Shown: positions 1 to 11,045, counted from the stretch's first letter. The stretch: DNA of 64,000 nucleotides from Podarcis raffonei (GCF_027172205.1 NC_070603.1:36218501-36282500), one strand, 5' to 3'. Numbers and translations are program-made. The notes: generated by a model from the sequence alone, not told the origin.

Positions 1-605
1 TGCACACGGATTTCACATTTCAACACTGCTTTTTTTCCAGGTAATAAGTCTGCCATGGCCCACTGCCACAAAATAAATTCCACACGGAGCCTTTCAGAAA
101 CAGGCGTGGCCTGCAAATCCAGGCTGTTTAGGGGGTGGTAGTGGAAAGAGAAAGTTCTTCTTAAATATGCCATATGTTGCTGGATCCCATATCCATTCTG
201 TCAAAATCTCAAGGAGTAACAGCCCCCCCCCCCCAACAAAAAAAAACCCGACCACCCCATAACGCCTGGCTGAAACTGTACCCTAATGTAAAGCTAAGAT
301 GGGCGGGGTATATATAATAAATTTTTTATTAATTACTAATATGCTGCTCTGCATCCCTAAGGTCCACGTCAGCTGCTCCCGCTAATGCCCATTAGGAAAT
401 CTGCCAGTGGCCCCTTCTCCGACAGCCACATCCCCAGCCCTGTAAAGAGCGAGGGGGAGGCAGCGGGAGAAAGGCCCACGGAGGCCGAAGGGGCCAGAGG
501 CTTCCTGAGGGCCAGAGGCCAGGGCTGCATGGAGGGCTGCGCCGCTCGCTTAAGTGACACGTCCCCACTAAGCCCTCCCCAAACCCCGTCATGCCGGCAG
601 GATAC
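1..605 (-). other. SRP68: SRP68 intron 1 (partial)
   Basis: Sequence downstream of SRP68 exon 1 in its reading direction. I found no second SRP68 exon here. Bases 298-345 look like a short LINE tail (GGGCGGGGTATATATAATAA), like the longer copies near 41.8 and 57.4 kb. Confidence 0.6.
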
Positions 606-1030
606 TTTCCAGGCCCAGGCTATCGCCGAGGCCGCCCGGTTTCGGCTTCTCATTCTCCTTGTTCTCCTCTAGGCCCGCCGCGGAGCCTCCGCTGTTGCCT
701 CCGCCGCTTCCACCACCTCCACGGCCGCTACCGCCGCTGACCACCTGCCGCTCAGCCGCCATCTTGCGCCTGTTCCACTCGCGGCGCGAGGCATCACGGG
801 ACGGGAGAGAAGAGCCGTCGGGAGCGCGGGGCGTAGCGGACATGGGCGCTGAGGATGACGGGAAAGAGGAGGACGGGGCAGGGCTGGGCTTTCGAAAAGA
901 GAAGGCGCTTTAGTAAGGGGCTATTTAAATGGTTGAGGCCGCCCCCGAGCCGCTGCACATTCGGGCAGAGGGAACTGGGGCGGTACGTCAGCAGCTCTGT
1001 TAGCATTTAAAGCTGAAGCGGGGAAGCCGG
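390..1030. promoter_or_regulatory. SRP68: GC-rich promoter region of SRP68
   Basis: A GC-rich, CpG-bearing block surrounds SRP68 coding exon 1, and its composition differs sharply from the AT-rich sequence on both sides. This is the usual look of a housekeeping CpG-island promoter. SRP68 transcription should start between about 765 and 1030 on the minus strand. A TATTTAAA-like motif near 923-930 is present, but I cannot say that it is used. The open frames crossing this block on the plus strand are composition artefacts. Confidence 0.6.
606..762 (-). CDS. SRP68: SRP68 coding exon 1 (partial gene)
   Basis: N-terminal coding exon of the 68-kDa subunit of the signal recognition particle, which with SRP72 binds 7SL RNA and helps target nascent secretory proteins to the ER. 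The 52 residues begin MAAERQV, pass through a Gly/Ser-rich stretch, then read EENKENEKP and GDSLGLE. This is the human layout (MAAEKQV, Gly-rich linker, EENKENERP, GDSLSLE). The ATG at 762 has A at -3 and G at +4. An in-frame ATG at 843 exists, but the family starts at MAAE. The exon ends in a donor read as A|GTATCC on the minus strand, one base into a codon. The remaining exons lie beyond the left edge. Neighbouring GALR2 on the opposite strand matches mammalian order. Confidence 0.93.
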
Positions 1031-1047
1031 CCCGATTTTTTTTTTTG

Positions 1048-1117
1048 GACTCCAACTCCCATCAGCCCCGGCTAGCGTGACTAACGGCCAAGGATAATGG
1101 GAATTGCAGTCCAACAA
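1048..1117. repeat. Hairpin repeat copy (family H)
   Basis: A short near-palindrome: GGACTCCAACTCCCATCAG near the left end pairs with an inverted, diverged partner ending CAGTCCAACA. Other copies in the window are near 12830, 27350, 37280, 39180, 42480, 42735, 46120 and 60505. The inverted ends suggest a miniature fold-back element. I cannot name the family. Confidence 0.6.
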
Positions 1118-1685
1118 AAACATCTAGTCCCTCCGCGTGTAATTGTCTAATTGAAATATTTGCATGCGCTTACCTAATTTGCACACACACCCCCGCCTGC
1201 TTCGTTTCCCTTGCCTTCAGCTGCTGTTTCCCTGAATCTATTTTTATATTTTAGGTTGTATTCTTGTAAGGCCCCGTGTACTGAGATGGTGTTAAATAAA
1301 AGTGACGAATTCTAATGGCAGGTTTGAGCAGAGGCTCCTCTTTTAAGTTCTAAGGAGCAATTCGCTCAGCGGAACCGCTGCAGCAGCAGACTCCCCAATA
1401 CAGAAGACTGCTTCAGCTGTTGTCTGAGCGCTGTTCACTTGGGTTTATTTAGTCAAACATTCATTTTTTAGAACCACAGGAGCCCCCCAAGGCAGCTTAC
1501 AAAGCCAAAATAGCACATTAAAAACAACAAGAGAGCATTAACATCAGCTCTGTTACAAACAAAATCAATCAGAAGGAGCCAGCTGAACATGAATTGGGAG
1601 AAAGTTTCATAATCCACCATGATTGCCAATTTAGAAAAAAACCAGACATTGGAAGGGTTCCTGTACCTTTAACAGAGCACAATAA

Positions 1686-2035
1686 AGTAAAGCAAAGGTA
1701 CCCCTGCCCGTATGGGCCAGTCTTGCCAGACTCGGGTTGTGCGCCCATCTCACTCAAGAGGCTGGGGGCCAGCGCTATCCGAAGACACTTCCGGGTCACG
1801 TGACCAGCGTGACATCGCTGCTCTGGCGAGCCAGAGCCGCACACGGAAACGCCGTTTACCTTCCCGCTAGAAAGCGGTCCCTATTTATCTACTTGCACCC
1901 GGGGGTGCTTTCGAACTGCTAGGTTGGCAGACGCTGGGACCGAGCAACGGGAGCGCACCCCGCCGCGGGGATTCGAACCGCCGACCTTTCGATCGGCAAG
2001 CCCTAGGCGCTGAGGCTTTTACCCACAGCGCCACA
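1686..2035 (-). repeat. tRNA-derived SINE (type A)
   Basis: Full-length SINE reading right to left. The right end is the tRNA-like head (GTGGCGCTGTGGGTAAAAGC, then GGTTCGAATCCCC as a B box). The left end is a CCTTTGCTTTACT-type tail. It matches the copies at 3088, 17228, 39832, 53739 and 56571. The head-body-Bov-B-like-tail plan is that of squamate Sauria/Squam1-type SINEs, which depend on Bov-B LINE enzymes. Confidence 0.85.
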
Positions 2036-2039
2036 GAGC

Positions 2040-3085
2040 ACAATAGACAACAGTAAAAAAGGGTGTTTTCCAACCAGGGCCAGCTCACGACATTTTGCTG
2101 CCTGATGTGAAGGACAAAAGGGCAGCCTCCCCCAAGGTATATACAAAAGCCAACTGGACTGATAGTTGAATCTTACCCCATTACTGGTGAATGAACAATA
2201 TGCTCCCTGTGCTTGAGGACTGCAGGCTAGCATTGGGGACACATGACACTCACAGGTCTGGCCACTCACCACACCTCAGCACCTGCTGCCTGAGGCAGGT
2301 GCCTCACTGCCTCATCATATAGCCTGCCCTGTTTTCAACTTAGAGATGGTTTGAGTGAGAAACTGCAGATGTTGAATTTTCTGTTTGGCCTGCAACAACT
2401 AAAGGCATGGGAACCTGCCATGAAAAAGATCCTGCGGCAGCTGCCCCAAACCTGGCACACTTTGTTATTCCAGAGAGTTTCATACAGAGATGTCCTTTTA
2501 GAGCTCCATTATTCTCCAGCTGAACAGGCACCCCACAGATACAGTCTCACTGCTGTGCCGGCTTTAGCATGCTTACACAGTTCTGCAGAGTTCAAATGGC
2601 ATTCTTGTGCCTAATATGTTTAACGTGCAACTCAAATGTGTGCAACACCAGGACACTGTAAAAAAAACATTATTGTGTTCCCCAGACTTTTGATAGCAAA
2701 GCCAATCATTTTTTAATGGATTAAAATGGGAGACATGCTTCCCTGTTACACCCATAAAGGTTTATGTTTAGAGTACTGAAGTGCTGAGAGAGAGAGGAGA
2801 GGAGATCATGAGTTATAATGTTTGTAATAACATCTGCTTAGGCCAGCATGGCACTGGTCATGGCTGATGGGAGCTGGAGTGCAGGGTCACAGGTCCCCTC
2901 CCTGCCCATGTGTTAAGCATACTTACTAGGCAGTTCTCTGGCTATGATTGTGGCCTTCCAGGGTCCTCCAGTGGACATTTCACTGCACAAAGATCTGGCT
3001 GGTGGTGAATAGGTTTCTCCCTTCAACCCCAAATGAAGGGGAAGGAGAGCTGGGCTCTGAGTATGCGTGTTCTGTTGACATGTGT
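2040..3085. other. Spacer, no gene seen
   Basis: I found no exon with recognisable protein similarity on either strand. A weak family H hairpin remnant lies near 2840-2885. Confidence 0.5.
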
Positions 3086-3087
3086 TA

Positions 3088-3450
3088 AAAGGTAAAGGTA
3101 AAGGTACCCCTGCCCGTTCGGGCCAGTCTTGCCAGACTCTAGGGTTGTGCGCTCATCTCACTCTATAGGCCGGGAGCCAGCGCTGTCTGCAGACACTTCC
3201 GGGTCACGTGGCCAGTGTGACAAGCTGCATCTGGAGAGCCAGCGCAGCACACGGAACGCCGTTTACCTTCCCGCTGGTAAGCGGTCCCTATTTATCTACT
3301 TGCACCCGGGGGTGCTTTCGAACTGCTAGGTTGGCAGGCGCTGGGACCGAACGATGGGAGCGCACCCCGCCGCGGGGATTCGAACCGCCGACCATGCGAT
3401 CGGCAAGTCCTAGGCACTGAGGTTTTACCCACAGCGCCACCCGTGTCCCT
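3088..3450 (-). repeat. tRNA-derived SINE (type A) with target duplication
   Basis: Full SINE in minus orientation, with the tRNA-like head at the right end (GACACGGGTGGCGCTGTGGG) and a CCTTTACCTTT tail at the left. It is flanked by ACATGTGTTA at 3078-3087 and again at 3454-3463, a ten-base target duplication that marks an intact insertion by LINE-type retroposition. Confidence 0.88.
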
Positions 3451-3483
3451 CTAACATGTGTTACTGGAGTGTAATTCCCCCTC

Positions 3484-3960
3484 GAAAGGAGCCTGCTGGA
3501 TCAGACCAATGACCCATCTAGTCCAGCATTCTGTTCTCACAGTGGCCAAGCAGGCATCTGTGGGAAACCCTCAAGCACACTCTCCCCTCTTGCGGTTTCC
3601 AGCACCTGCTATTCAAAAGCATTACTACCTCCACCTGTGGGGGCACAGCATAGCCATCATGGCTAGTAGCCATTAGACCATGGATTTGTCTAATCCTTTT
3701 TTTAAAGCCATCTAAGTTGGTAGCCTAAATTGTCTCCTGTGGGAGTGAGTTCCATAGTTTAACTGTGTGCTAAGACCTTTGGGTTTTCTTTGTCAGTGAA
3801 ACAGCCACATGTGGAGGGGGAAATTGGACTCTCCTTGGACTGTTCACAGGCTCCAACTTGTTCAATCCATTTTCATCATCTTTTCAGAATGTGAGTCTCT
3901 CAGTAGTAAATTAGATTTCTTCTCCAGACATATTTTTTAAAAATTGAATTGTCACGTTGA
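3484..3960 (+). repeat. Old LINE-like interspersed repeat
   Basis: The stretch with GGATCAGACCAATGACCCAT, followed by CACAGTGGCCAAGCAGGCAT and GGGAGTGAGTTCCATAG, is a phrase I recognise as a common interspersed repeat in reptile genomes, probably CR1-type. It is diverged, and the family call is from memory only. Confidence 0.5.
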
Positions 3961-4750
3961 CCTTATAGGAGGCTTTTACTCTGCCCAGTAAAATACATCA
4001 CATTCATAACTGCTATTTTTGCTAATATATTTCCCATTTGCAGGTCTGTGCGCACTGCATTTTAAAATGAGAGTGGCATCAAGTTGCACACATCCTTCCT
4101 TCTGCCCTGGGGGAAATGCACTTTAATATTAATAAAGAATTAGTAAAATTCTGCTACAGCTCATTTCTCTTGTGTCACCTCTATTTCTGTGCAGCTTGCT
4201 TAAATCCACAAGGGCTTTTGTTGTGGCTCCTGAATACTTTCGACTTTTGTTTTGTTTTGTTTTTTGTAGTTCCTAATAGAAAAATGGATGCAGGCTGATT
4301 TTCTGCCTCCTGTGGATGTTTTCAAATATTCAGTGCCATATTGTGTGATGACAGGAATGAAAAGATTTCTTCCCACATGACCACTCCATTTCTGATTTTA
4401 TATCTCAAGTTCCTAAAGTGATACCTGTTTTCAAAGGGCATGGTGACTGAGATGTGTCCACTGTCCACTTGCTAGGTTCAAAGAACAATAAGCTGGATGG
4501 GAACCTTAACTTCACAAAAACAGTGACTTGCTCAGAAGGTTTCATAGACAAAACAGGATCTGAACTAGTCTTCTACATTCAAGCAGAATATGCCCCTGTC
4601 CACTGCAACCCAATGGCTCTCAGCAGTTCAACAGCAGTCTACAACATGATGCGACCTGAAATATACTCGGAGTCCTATAGCGATTTCATGCTCTTTATCA
4701 CAGCTTGTAAAACAGTGATTGAATTTCCCCCCAAACCTCAAGCTTTTATA

Positions 4751-4991
4751 TACAGTGGGGCCTCTGGTTAAGTTCCGGAGGTCTGTTCTTAACCTGAAAC
4801 TGTTCTTAACCTGAAGCACCACTTTAGCTAATGAGGCCTCCCTCTGCCTCTGCCGCTGCGCTGCCGGAGCACAATTTCTGTTCTCATCCTGAAGCAAAGT
4901 TCTTAACCCGAGGTACTATTTCTGGGTTAGCGGAGTCTGTAACCTGAAGCATCTGTAACCTGAAGCGTATGTAAGCTGAGATACCACTGTA
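4751..4991 (-). mobile_element. Tigger-like miniature element, family T1, copy a
   Basis: Non-autonomous DNA transposon with TA-flanked inverted ends (TACAGTGGGGCCTCTGGTTA at the left, a GATACCACTGTA-type end at the right) and internal repeats of a TTCTTAACCTGAAG unit. TIR style and TA target suggest the pogo/Tigger branch of Tc1/mariner. No transposase is encoded. Its internal order is opposite to that of copies d to g. Confidence 0.75.
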
Positions 4992-5199
4992 CATTATTTA
5001 CACAATGAGTCCCGTCTGATTGGCTGATTCTGCTTCCCTCCTGGAGCCTGATTGGTCTTCTCCTGCAAGCCAATCAGTTTTTGCATTCTAGGATCCTACT
5101 TGCCTATTGTTCTAGGATCCAAGCTTAGTACATAACACCCTAACAACTTGGGACAGGTCTCCTATAGGAGCACTTGTAACCCTGCAACCATACACAATA

Positions 5200-5990
5200 G
5201 TTGAGTTCATCTGGGACACCATCATTTAATAAGGGTGCTGAGAGTTTTTAGGAGACCTTTATACCCCCTCTGAGGGGTACAATTCCAAGAGTGGTTTTGT
5301 AGCCTTATTGGAGTTCAGCAATTGGGTCTGCGTTGCTCCCGGACAGGAGGAAGGAAGTCAAATGACACCGAGGGTTGGTTCAGAGAAAGAGTTCTTTATT
5401 TCTGCTCTCCGGAACAGCAGAAAGGCACCTGCGTGGTGTGTCCACAGCAAGTCCAAGGAAATGAGAAATTTCATGCAGTATATATATCCTCCAGGCACCC
5501 TCTCCTTCCTTCCCCAGGAATCCAACCATGTCAGCCTATACACACAGGTTGACATCACATATGTTCCTGCTCCGGTATTCTTAACCATAAAAGGGTATTC
5601 CTTCCTGTACTTCTGACCATAAAAGGATATTCCTGTTCCTACTCTTATCTTGGAGCAAGAGGTCACCATCTCCAAGAACACACTCTGGCGCTGTTCCCGG
5701 ACTAGGTCTGTGCATCAGCATGTAAGATAAGCCCTAGATATGTCACCCCTACTCGGCTGGAACAGCCAAGGCCATCCCTTGCCATGACTGATAAAGGAGA
5801 GAGTTTGTTTATACATCTATGTCCTTGTTATGCATTTGCTCATCAGCTCAAGTTTTCTGCATTTTAGAAATGCTAAGAAGAAAAGGGGGGGTTGAGTCAG
5901 TTATAAACTGACTGCACAGAAACCCATTCCTTCAGTTTAACCATCAGTTCCTCTTCACAGGGAACTATGGGAATTGTAGTCGGGGTAGAG
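5200..5990. mobile_element. Miniature DNA element split by a solo LTR
   Basis: The left part (about 5200-5297, with AAGGGTGCTGAGAGTTTTTA) and the right part (about 5935-5985, with GGGAACTATGGGAATTGTAG) are the halves of a squamate inverted-repeat element also present near 29466. A solo LTR separates them. The outer limits are approximate. Confidence 0.55.
5298..5934 (-). mobile_element. Solo LTR of a retrovirus-like element
   Basis: 637-bp LTR fossil in minus orientation, with TG...CA ends and the four-base flank GTTT on both sides (5294-5297 and 5935-5938). On the minus strand it shows a TATATATA box (about 5488-5479) followed by an AATAAA signal (5400-5395) at U3/R-like spacing. The four-base duplication fits gammaretrovirus-like (class I) elements. 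No internal genes remain. It inserted into an older miniature DNA element. Age is moderate: the duplication is exact. Confidence 0.75.
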
Positions 5991-6439
5991 TGCAGAGGTG
6001 TCAATATCATTACTTTTTCTGATTGTTCCCAAGTTGTTGTATATGATGATGGGGTTCGTTCCAGATATATCCTTATTTTCATCACTCCCCACCAGCACCA
6101 GCACGATGCCTGGCCCAAATCAAGGACTGTTTCAAAGTTGTTTGAGTAGGAGACAGCTTAGTACAGAAAAGCAGAAACGTTCTTATTATCTCCTCATACA
6201 CTCCATACTTGGTATTTTCTGTAATTTTCCATGTACTTCTTTTCTATTTCACAAAATTAATAAAAACAACAAAAACAGCTTGCAAGCCAGCATTAAGTAT
6301 GTCTTTTTATTTGTGACAATTCAAGTGTGTGGCTGGCTGTAATAATTCTAAATTATCCCAGGATTCAGTTACCTTTTATTTTCTAGTTGTAATTGCCAGC
6401 AGCATACCAGCGACAGACAATATAACAACCAAGACTTAA

Positions 6440-6618
6440 TTGTTGTTGTTGTTGTGTAGTCGTTTAGTCGTGTCTGACTCTTTGTGACCCCATGGACCAG
6501 AGCACGCCAGGCACTCCTGTCTTCCACTGCCTCCTGCAGCTTGGTCAAACTCATGCTGGTAGCTTTGAGAACACTATCCAACCATCTCGTCCTCTGTCGT
6601 CCCCTTCTCCTTGTGCCC
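6440..6618 (-). mobile_element. Bov-B (RTE) LINE 3' fragment
   Basis: The minus strand encodes the C-terminal end of a Bov-B reverse transcriptase ORF. Readable pieces are RRRGRQRTRWLD, DRSAWRALVHGV and KSQTRL, followed by the ACA-repeat tail (seen on plus as a TTGTTGTTGTTG run). The plus-strand phrase GTGTCTGACTCTTTGTGACC is nearly the ruminant Bov-B text. This is a 5'-truncated copy. Bov-B is known for transfer between squamates and ruminants, and it supplies the tail of the local SINEs. Confidence 0.88.
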
Positions 6619-7327
6619 AATAGTGTCTGGCAAAGAAGAAAGCTTTTCAAACATATTTTGCTAACAACAACAACAAAATGAATGGATCTTCTCATATTTG
6701 AACTATTTTTCTTTTCTTTTCTGCTCTTCTGGAGTTGGCATCCATTTTGTGCTTGGCTACACTGCTGGTGGCAACCATTTTCTGACTGGTGCTGTCTATG
6801 CCTTTTCAAAATTCCCAGAATGCCCCTGGACCAAAAAAAGGTTGGAGACTGCTCGTCTACAGATAGCCTCTCCCTTCTATTCCATGTCACAGATCTTGCT
6901 GGATTTGACCAATAATGTGCTTATAGCCAAAATCATTACCACCCTTATTCCACAGAGTAGAGAGCACACCATATGGTATGCAAGTTAGCAGCTATGTGGC
7001 GGCAGCAGCCCAATCTGTTCCGATGAGGGTGCCTCTATATGGGACTTTGCTATTATTCTAATTTGGTGCTTTGGCATACAAAAAAATGGTGTGTTGTGCC
7101 TCAGTGGTGGAGCACTTAGTTTGCATGCAGAAAAGCCCCTGCCATTTCAATCTTTGCCATTTCCAGTTAAAGCTATTAGGTAGCAGGGGCTGGGAAATAC
7201 GTTTTTTTTCTGCCTGAGACCCTGGAGAGCAATGGCCAGTCAGCATTTCCTCATGATGTTATTATTTGCTCTGACAACTTTCTCATTAAATATGAATTTA
7301 TGGAAACTATCAAAGAGAAAGGGGGCA

Positions 7328-7328
<1 letters not shown>

Positions 7329-7371
<43 letters not shown>
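7329..7371. repeat. (AAT)n microsatellite
   Basis: Uninterrupted AAT triplets. Confidence 0.95.
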
Positions 7372-7789
7372 TGGTGCTGCAAGGCTTTTAGTACAGAAAC
7401 AATGAGAACAGAGAAATTTTAGGCAGCTCGAATACTCTTATCGCTGGGGCTTCCCATTTTTTCTCTGTGTAGAGGATGCTGGTATTACTCATTCTGCCAT
7501 CAACGAAGAAAGAAGCAAATCATATTTTACAGTCGCTCAGCCTGGGAACACCGTGGGATTTGGAAGAACTGGAGGAAGAAGAACTTATGGATGTACTCAG
7601 TGCAGGAGACTGGGAGACAGTTTCTTCTAAGAAATATAAACATTGCTTTGGAAAAATTGGAGAAGAGCCCAGAAACATCAGGTCATTACGTTCACATTCT
7701 TCCTCCACACACAAGAAATGATAGGATGTTTTATTAGCACTGTTCCTCATCAGTCTAAGCATGATCTTCGTTAAATTCTAAATCCTCAA

Positions 7790-7922
7790 CAGTAAGCGTC
7801 ATGGAAGGGAGTTCCCAAGGGTCATCTAGTCCAACCCCGTGCAATTCAGGAATCCATGACAGATGCTCATCCAACCTCTGCTTATAATCTTCAAATAAAG
7901 GAGGGTCTACCACCTTCATTCT
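7790..7922 (-). mobile_element. CR1-type LINE fragment
   Basis: It contains AAGGGTCATCTAGTCCAACC, then GGAATCCATGACAGATG and CATCCAACCTCTGCTTATAA, the standard wording of the CR1 LINE 3' region in reptiles and birds. Related copies lie near 29265 and 55436. The element is 5'-truncated and noncoding here. Confidence 0.7.
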
Positions 7923-7925
7923 ACT

Positions 7926-8178
7926 GAAGAAGAGAAGAAGAGTCTGGATTTGATATCCTGCTTTATCACTACCCAAAGGAGTCTCAAAGCGGCTAACATT
8001 CTCCTTTCCCTTCCTCCCCCACAACAAACACTCTGTGAGGTGAGTGGGGCTGAGAGACTTCAGAGAAGTGTGATTGGCCCAAGGTCACCCAGCAGCTGCA
8101 TGTGGAGGAGCGGGGAAGCGAACCCGGTTCCCCAGATTACGAGACTACCGCTCTTAACCACTACACCACACTGGCTGG
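7926..8178 (-). repeat. CORE-SINE (MIR-like), copy 1
   Basis: In minus orientation, a tRNA-like head (AGTGTGGTGTAGTGGTTAAG) is followed by the CORE phrase CTGGGTGACCTTGGGCCAAT known from MIR elements. The body ends in a CTTTGAGACTCCTTTGGGTA tail and a TCTTC-rich end. A near-identical copy in plus orientation lies at 16661-16933. Confidence 0.85.
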
Positions 8179-8689
8179 GACTCATGCCTCCAGCATTCTG
8201 TATTCTGGACTGCAGATTCTCCACTGCTGACGGTGATTCGCATGAGCACGGTGGCACATTTTTCAGCCGCTACACTCAGCAGAGATATGTGTAAATATCT
8301 GAGCCGGCTGCATGTGGTAGCTGTTAATGTGTGCACCACTAGCTCTTACATATCTTGGAAGATTCTGCCCCTTCCCTGATGCACCAACGAAGGGTTGAAC
8401 AACAGTTCATCCCTTTGCAGTATGAAGTTATCAGCAAAGGAATGTCAATTTATTTATCACTAAAGCAATCCTTCTGTTCTTCCAAAAGCACATGGGCAAG
8501 CCCCAGACTTCCAAACACTCTGAATGTTCAGTGTGTGTAGTATGCATGTGGGGAGGGGTCTGTGTTTCCATAGATACCATTTCCTTTTATTTTAGCTGTT
8601 TGTCTCCCTGGAAACAAGAGGCAGGCTTGACTATATTAGTCCCCCAAGCATAGCATGGATTCAGAACGCACTGAGCGCTATATTAAAAC

Positions 8690-8730
8690 GCCCATAAAAG
8701 CGCAACTGGCAAGAAGTTTAGTCCTTCAGC
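8690..8730 (+). promoter_or_regulatory. GALR2: Candidate GALR2 core promoter
   Basis: TATATTAAAA (8679-8688) and CATAAAAGCGC (about 8692-8702) are TATA-like motifs about 370-390 bases upstream of the GALR2 start codon, in non-repeat sequence. A start near 8720-8730 would give a 5' UTR of roughly 370 bases. This is inference from motif and position; no transcript evidence is available. Confidence 0.35.
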
Positions 8731-9094
8731 TTCGCACACCTACAAGAGTGGCTGCCAGCAAGGGCTTTCCTTCAGAGAAAAGGCAGCTGTCTGAAAGGCA
8801 CTCCAGCGCCATACAAAGTCGGAATCTGTTTGCTGCGAAAGGAAATAAACTTGGAGCTTTAACGGTACCGTTTTAAAAAAACTTGATGGCAGGCAGAAGC
8901 CCAGCATCTGTGAATGGGACTTGGGCTGAGCTGAAGGACTGCAAAGAGGAGAGTCACTGTGCAAAAGATCTGCTATGATGGAAACAATTTCTTAGAAGAA
9001 AAGTTGACTTCCAAACAGAAGCCATCTGTCTCCTCCTGGCTAAGCCTTTCTCCATCGTCTCCTCCCTAATCAGGGCATGCAACTTGCTTCCAAG

Positions 9095-9456
9095 ATGAAC
9101 AGAACATTGCCCCAGCTAAACTCTTCAGGAAGCAGCGAGAGCAGCTGTTGGCATCTGGTGTCTATCCTCATTCCTCTAGCGTATTCTCTGATTTTCCTGG
9201 TAGGCACGGTGGGCAACTCTCTGGTGCTGGCAGTGCTGCTGAGGAACAGGCAAGTCAACAACACCACCAACCTCTTCATCCTCAATCTGGGAGTGGCCGA
9301 CCTGTGCTTTATAGTCTTCTGCGTGCCCTTCCAGGCCACCATCTACACCCTGGATGACTGGATCTTTGGGCCACTCATGTGCAAAGCAGTGCACTTCTTC
9401 ATTTACCTGACCATGTATGCCAGCAGCTTCACCCTCACAACTGTATCCCTAGACAG
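9095..9456 (+). CDS. GALR2: Galanin receptor 2, exon 1
   Basis: First coding exon of a class A GPCR for galanin (family knowledge: couples mainly to Gq/11, and also Gi). It carries the N-terminus with two N-glycosylation sequons (N2, N9), TM1 with the conserved GN pair (N41), TM2 with LGVADL (D69), the extracellular disulfide Cys (C96) and TM3 up to LDR. The donor GTGAGC falls inside the arginine codon of the DRY motif, the known intron position of GALR2. I start at 9095 (MNRT), which aligns in length with the human start MNVS and has A at -3. An in-frame ATG at 9077 would add six residues. Confidence 0.95.
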
Positions 9457-10387
9457 GTGAGCAAGCGGTTGAGGAGCGGGGGGGGGGGTTGGACTTTTAG
9501 AGTCACTATAGAGTATCAATATCTCCGCAGCTACTAACGATTCCCTGCCTCCCACTTCCTTGCATGCATGTAAAACTTTGTTTCATAACTTTCTCACTGT
9601 TCCATCAATATACTTAGTGTTTTACAAATCCAGGACAATGGATCCAAAAAGGAAACATTGTCTAAACAAAGGAGGGGCCCCAGAATAACAGCATCACAAG
9701 GGTCATCTTGTCTATGCCCTTACATCGAGAACTCCCTTTGAACAAATTATCCCAATACTATACAGACCACAGTCACAGAGCCACAGAGCCACAGTCAGGT
9801 AGATTGTGAGATTTGGCATTCTTTTATTTCACATGTCAACACATGTCCAAAGGCTTCCTGACTCCTTTTGTTGAGGTAACCTGTCCTAAAATTTAACTCA
9901 AATATTTGCACCCAAATATATGCAGTCGGTGTTCTTACAATGACAAAAGTAAATTAAATTTTTAATATGAGAATCTATTGTTCATATGGTTTTGGTTAAA
10001 AAAAGAACAAAATTGTAATGTGAAAGCATTTTGTTGCTGGTGAAGTTATGTTGTAAATTGAAAATAAAAAAATAAGGGTGGGTGGGTAAAGAAGGGTTTC
10101 TCTGAAATAACTACTTCCAGGCTGCTTGAAGAGCATATTTTTGGGGGAACCTCAACGTATCCTAGCTGCTTGGTAAGTGCAGCTGTATATTATACAATTA
10201 TGAAAACCTGTTAGTCACATTCATATATGAAATAATATCCTGTGTTACAGATATGTGCATATAGTGAGGTTAGAAGGAAATGAAATGCAGAGGGTGGAGG
10301 AAGAGAAATACAAAAAATAAAAAATAAAGACACTGAATTACTTTATTAATATTGACTATGTAAAAAAAAAGTTGTTGATATTACAGA

Positions 10388-10512
10388 CTGAATTGGGACA
10401 CTGGGTGGTATGTAGCTAAGTTTTACTCAGAGTAGACCCATTGATATTAATGAACATGATTGAGTTAGGTCCCTTAATTTCAGTGGGTCTACTCTTAGCA
10501 AAACTAGCTGAA
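10388..10512. repeat. Hairpin-like miniature element
   Basis: TTTTACTCAGAGTAGACCCA on the left pairs with TGGGTCTACTCTTAGCAAAA on the right as an imperfect inverted repeat. A similar phrase (GAGTAAACATGCGTTTGATT) lies at 13979-13998. This pattern belongs to a common squamate miniature element whose name I cannot give. Confidence 0.55.
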
Positions 10513-10665
10513 TACTAAGGTGAATTTTTAAAATTTGTTTTTTAAAAAATAAAAATTGCATTCCACGTTAATTGGCTCTCCAGTGCCAGAGCTATCAACA
10601 ACAACTTTGTGTGTTGCAATTATCACCATCTGTACTATTCTACATTTCATTTCCCCACAATCTAT

Positions 10666-10702
<37 letters not shown>
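10666..10702. repeat. (CA)n microsatellite
   Basis: Uninterrupted CA dinucleotides in the GALR2 intron. Confidence 0.95.
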
Positions 10703-10706
<4 letters not shown>

Positions 10707-11045
10707 CACACCTCATGCATCCAACAAAGTGGAAATTTGTCAACAGAAACTTAAGGCATAATAAATTTGCTAGTCTTTAAGGTGCCACAAGACACTTTGT
10801 TGTTTTCACATATTGAGTTAAGGAGCTCTATTGTATGATAGTGGACTCTGGTGCTGCCATTTCATCACAGGGAGAAACTTCTCCAACATTCAAGATATTA
10901 TTTTGGCTATCGCATTTACCATCATAACCACACCCTGTAACTTTGGTTTCTTCCCACATACAGTATTTACTAGATTTGATTTGATTTAAATGCTGCTACC
11001 ACCCCAGCATCGTGACCTTCTCTTACTTTATTTTTGCCTTCCTAG

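Larger units (their letters stand above)
9457..11045 (+). other. GALR2: GALR2 intron
   Basis: GTGAGC...CTAG intron of 1589 bases that splits the DRY motif codon AG|G. It holds a hairpin-like element (10388-10512) and a CA microsatellite. No other gene was seen. Confidence 0.9.

Noticed and set aside
385-672. Open frame on the plus strand opposite SRP68 exon 1
   Set aside because: It lies in a GC-rich promoter block and overlaps the real exon antisense, with no family similarity.
763-843. N-terminal extension of SRP68 to an upstream in-frame ATG
   Set aside because: The family starts at MAAE, the 762 ATG has a strong context, and the upstream residues are not recognisable.
1980-2035. tRNA gene
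   Set aside because: The A- and B-box-like text belongs to SINE heads. The same sequence recurs at eleven SINE sites followed by SINE bodies.
5308-5681. Open frames on both strands around 5.3-5.7 kb
   Set aside because: They fall inside a solo LTR and match no host family.
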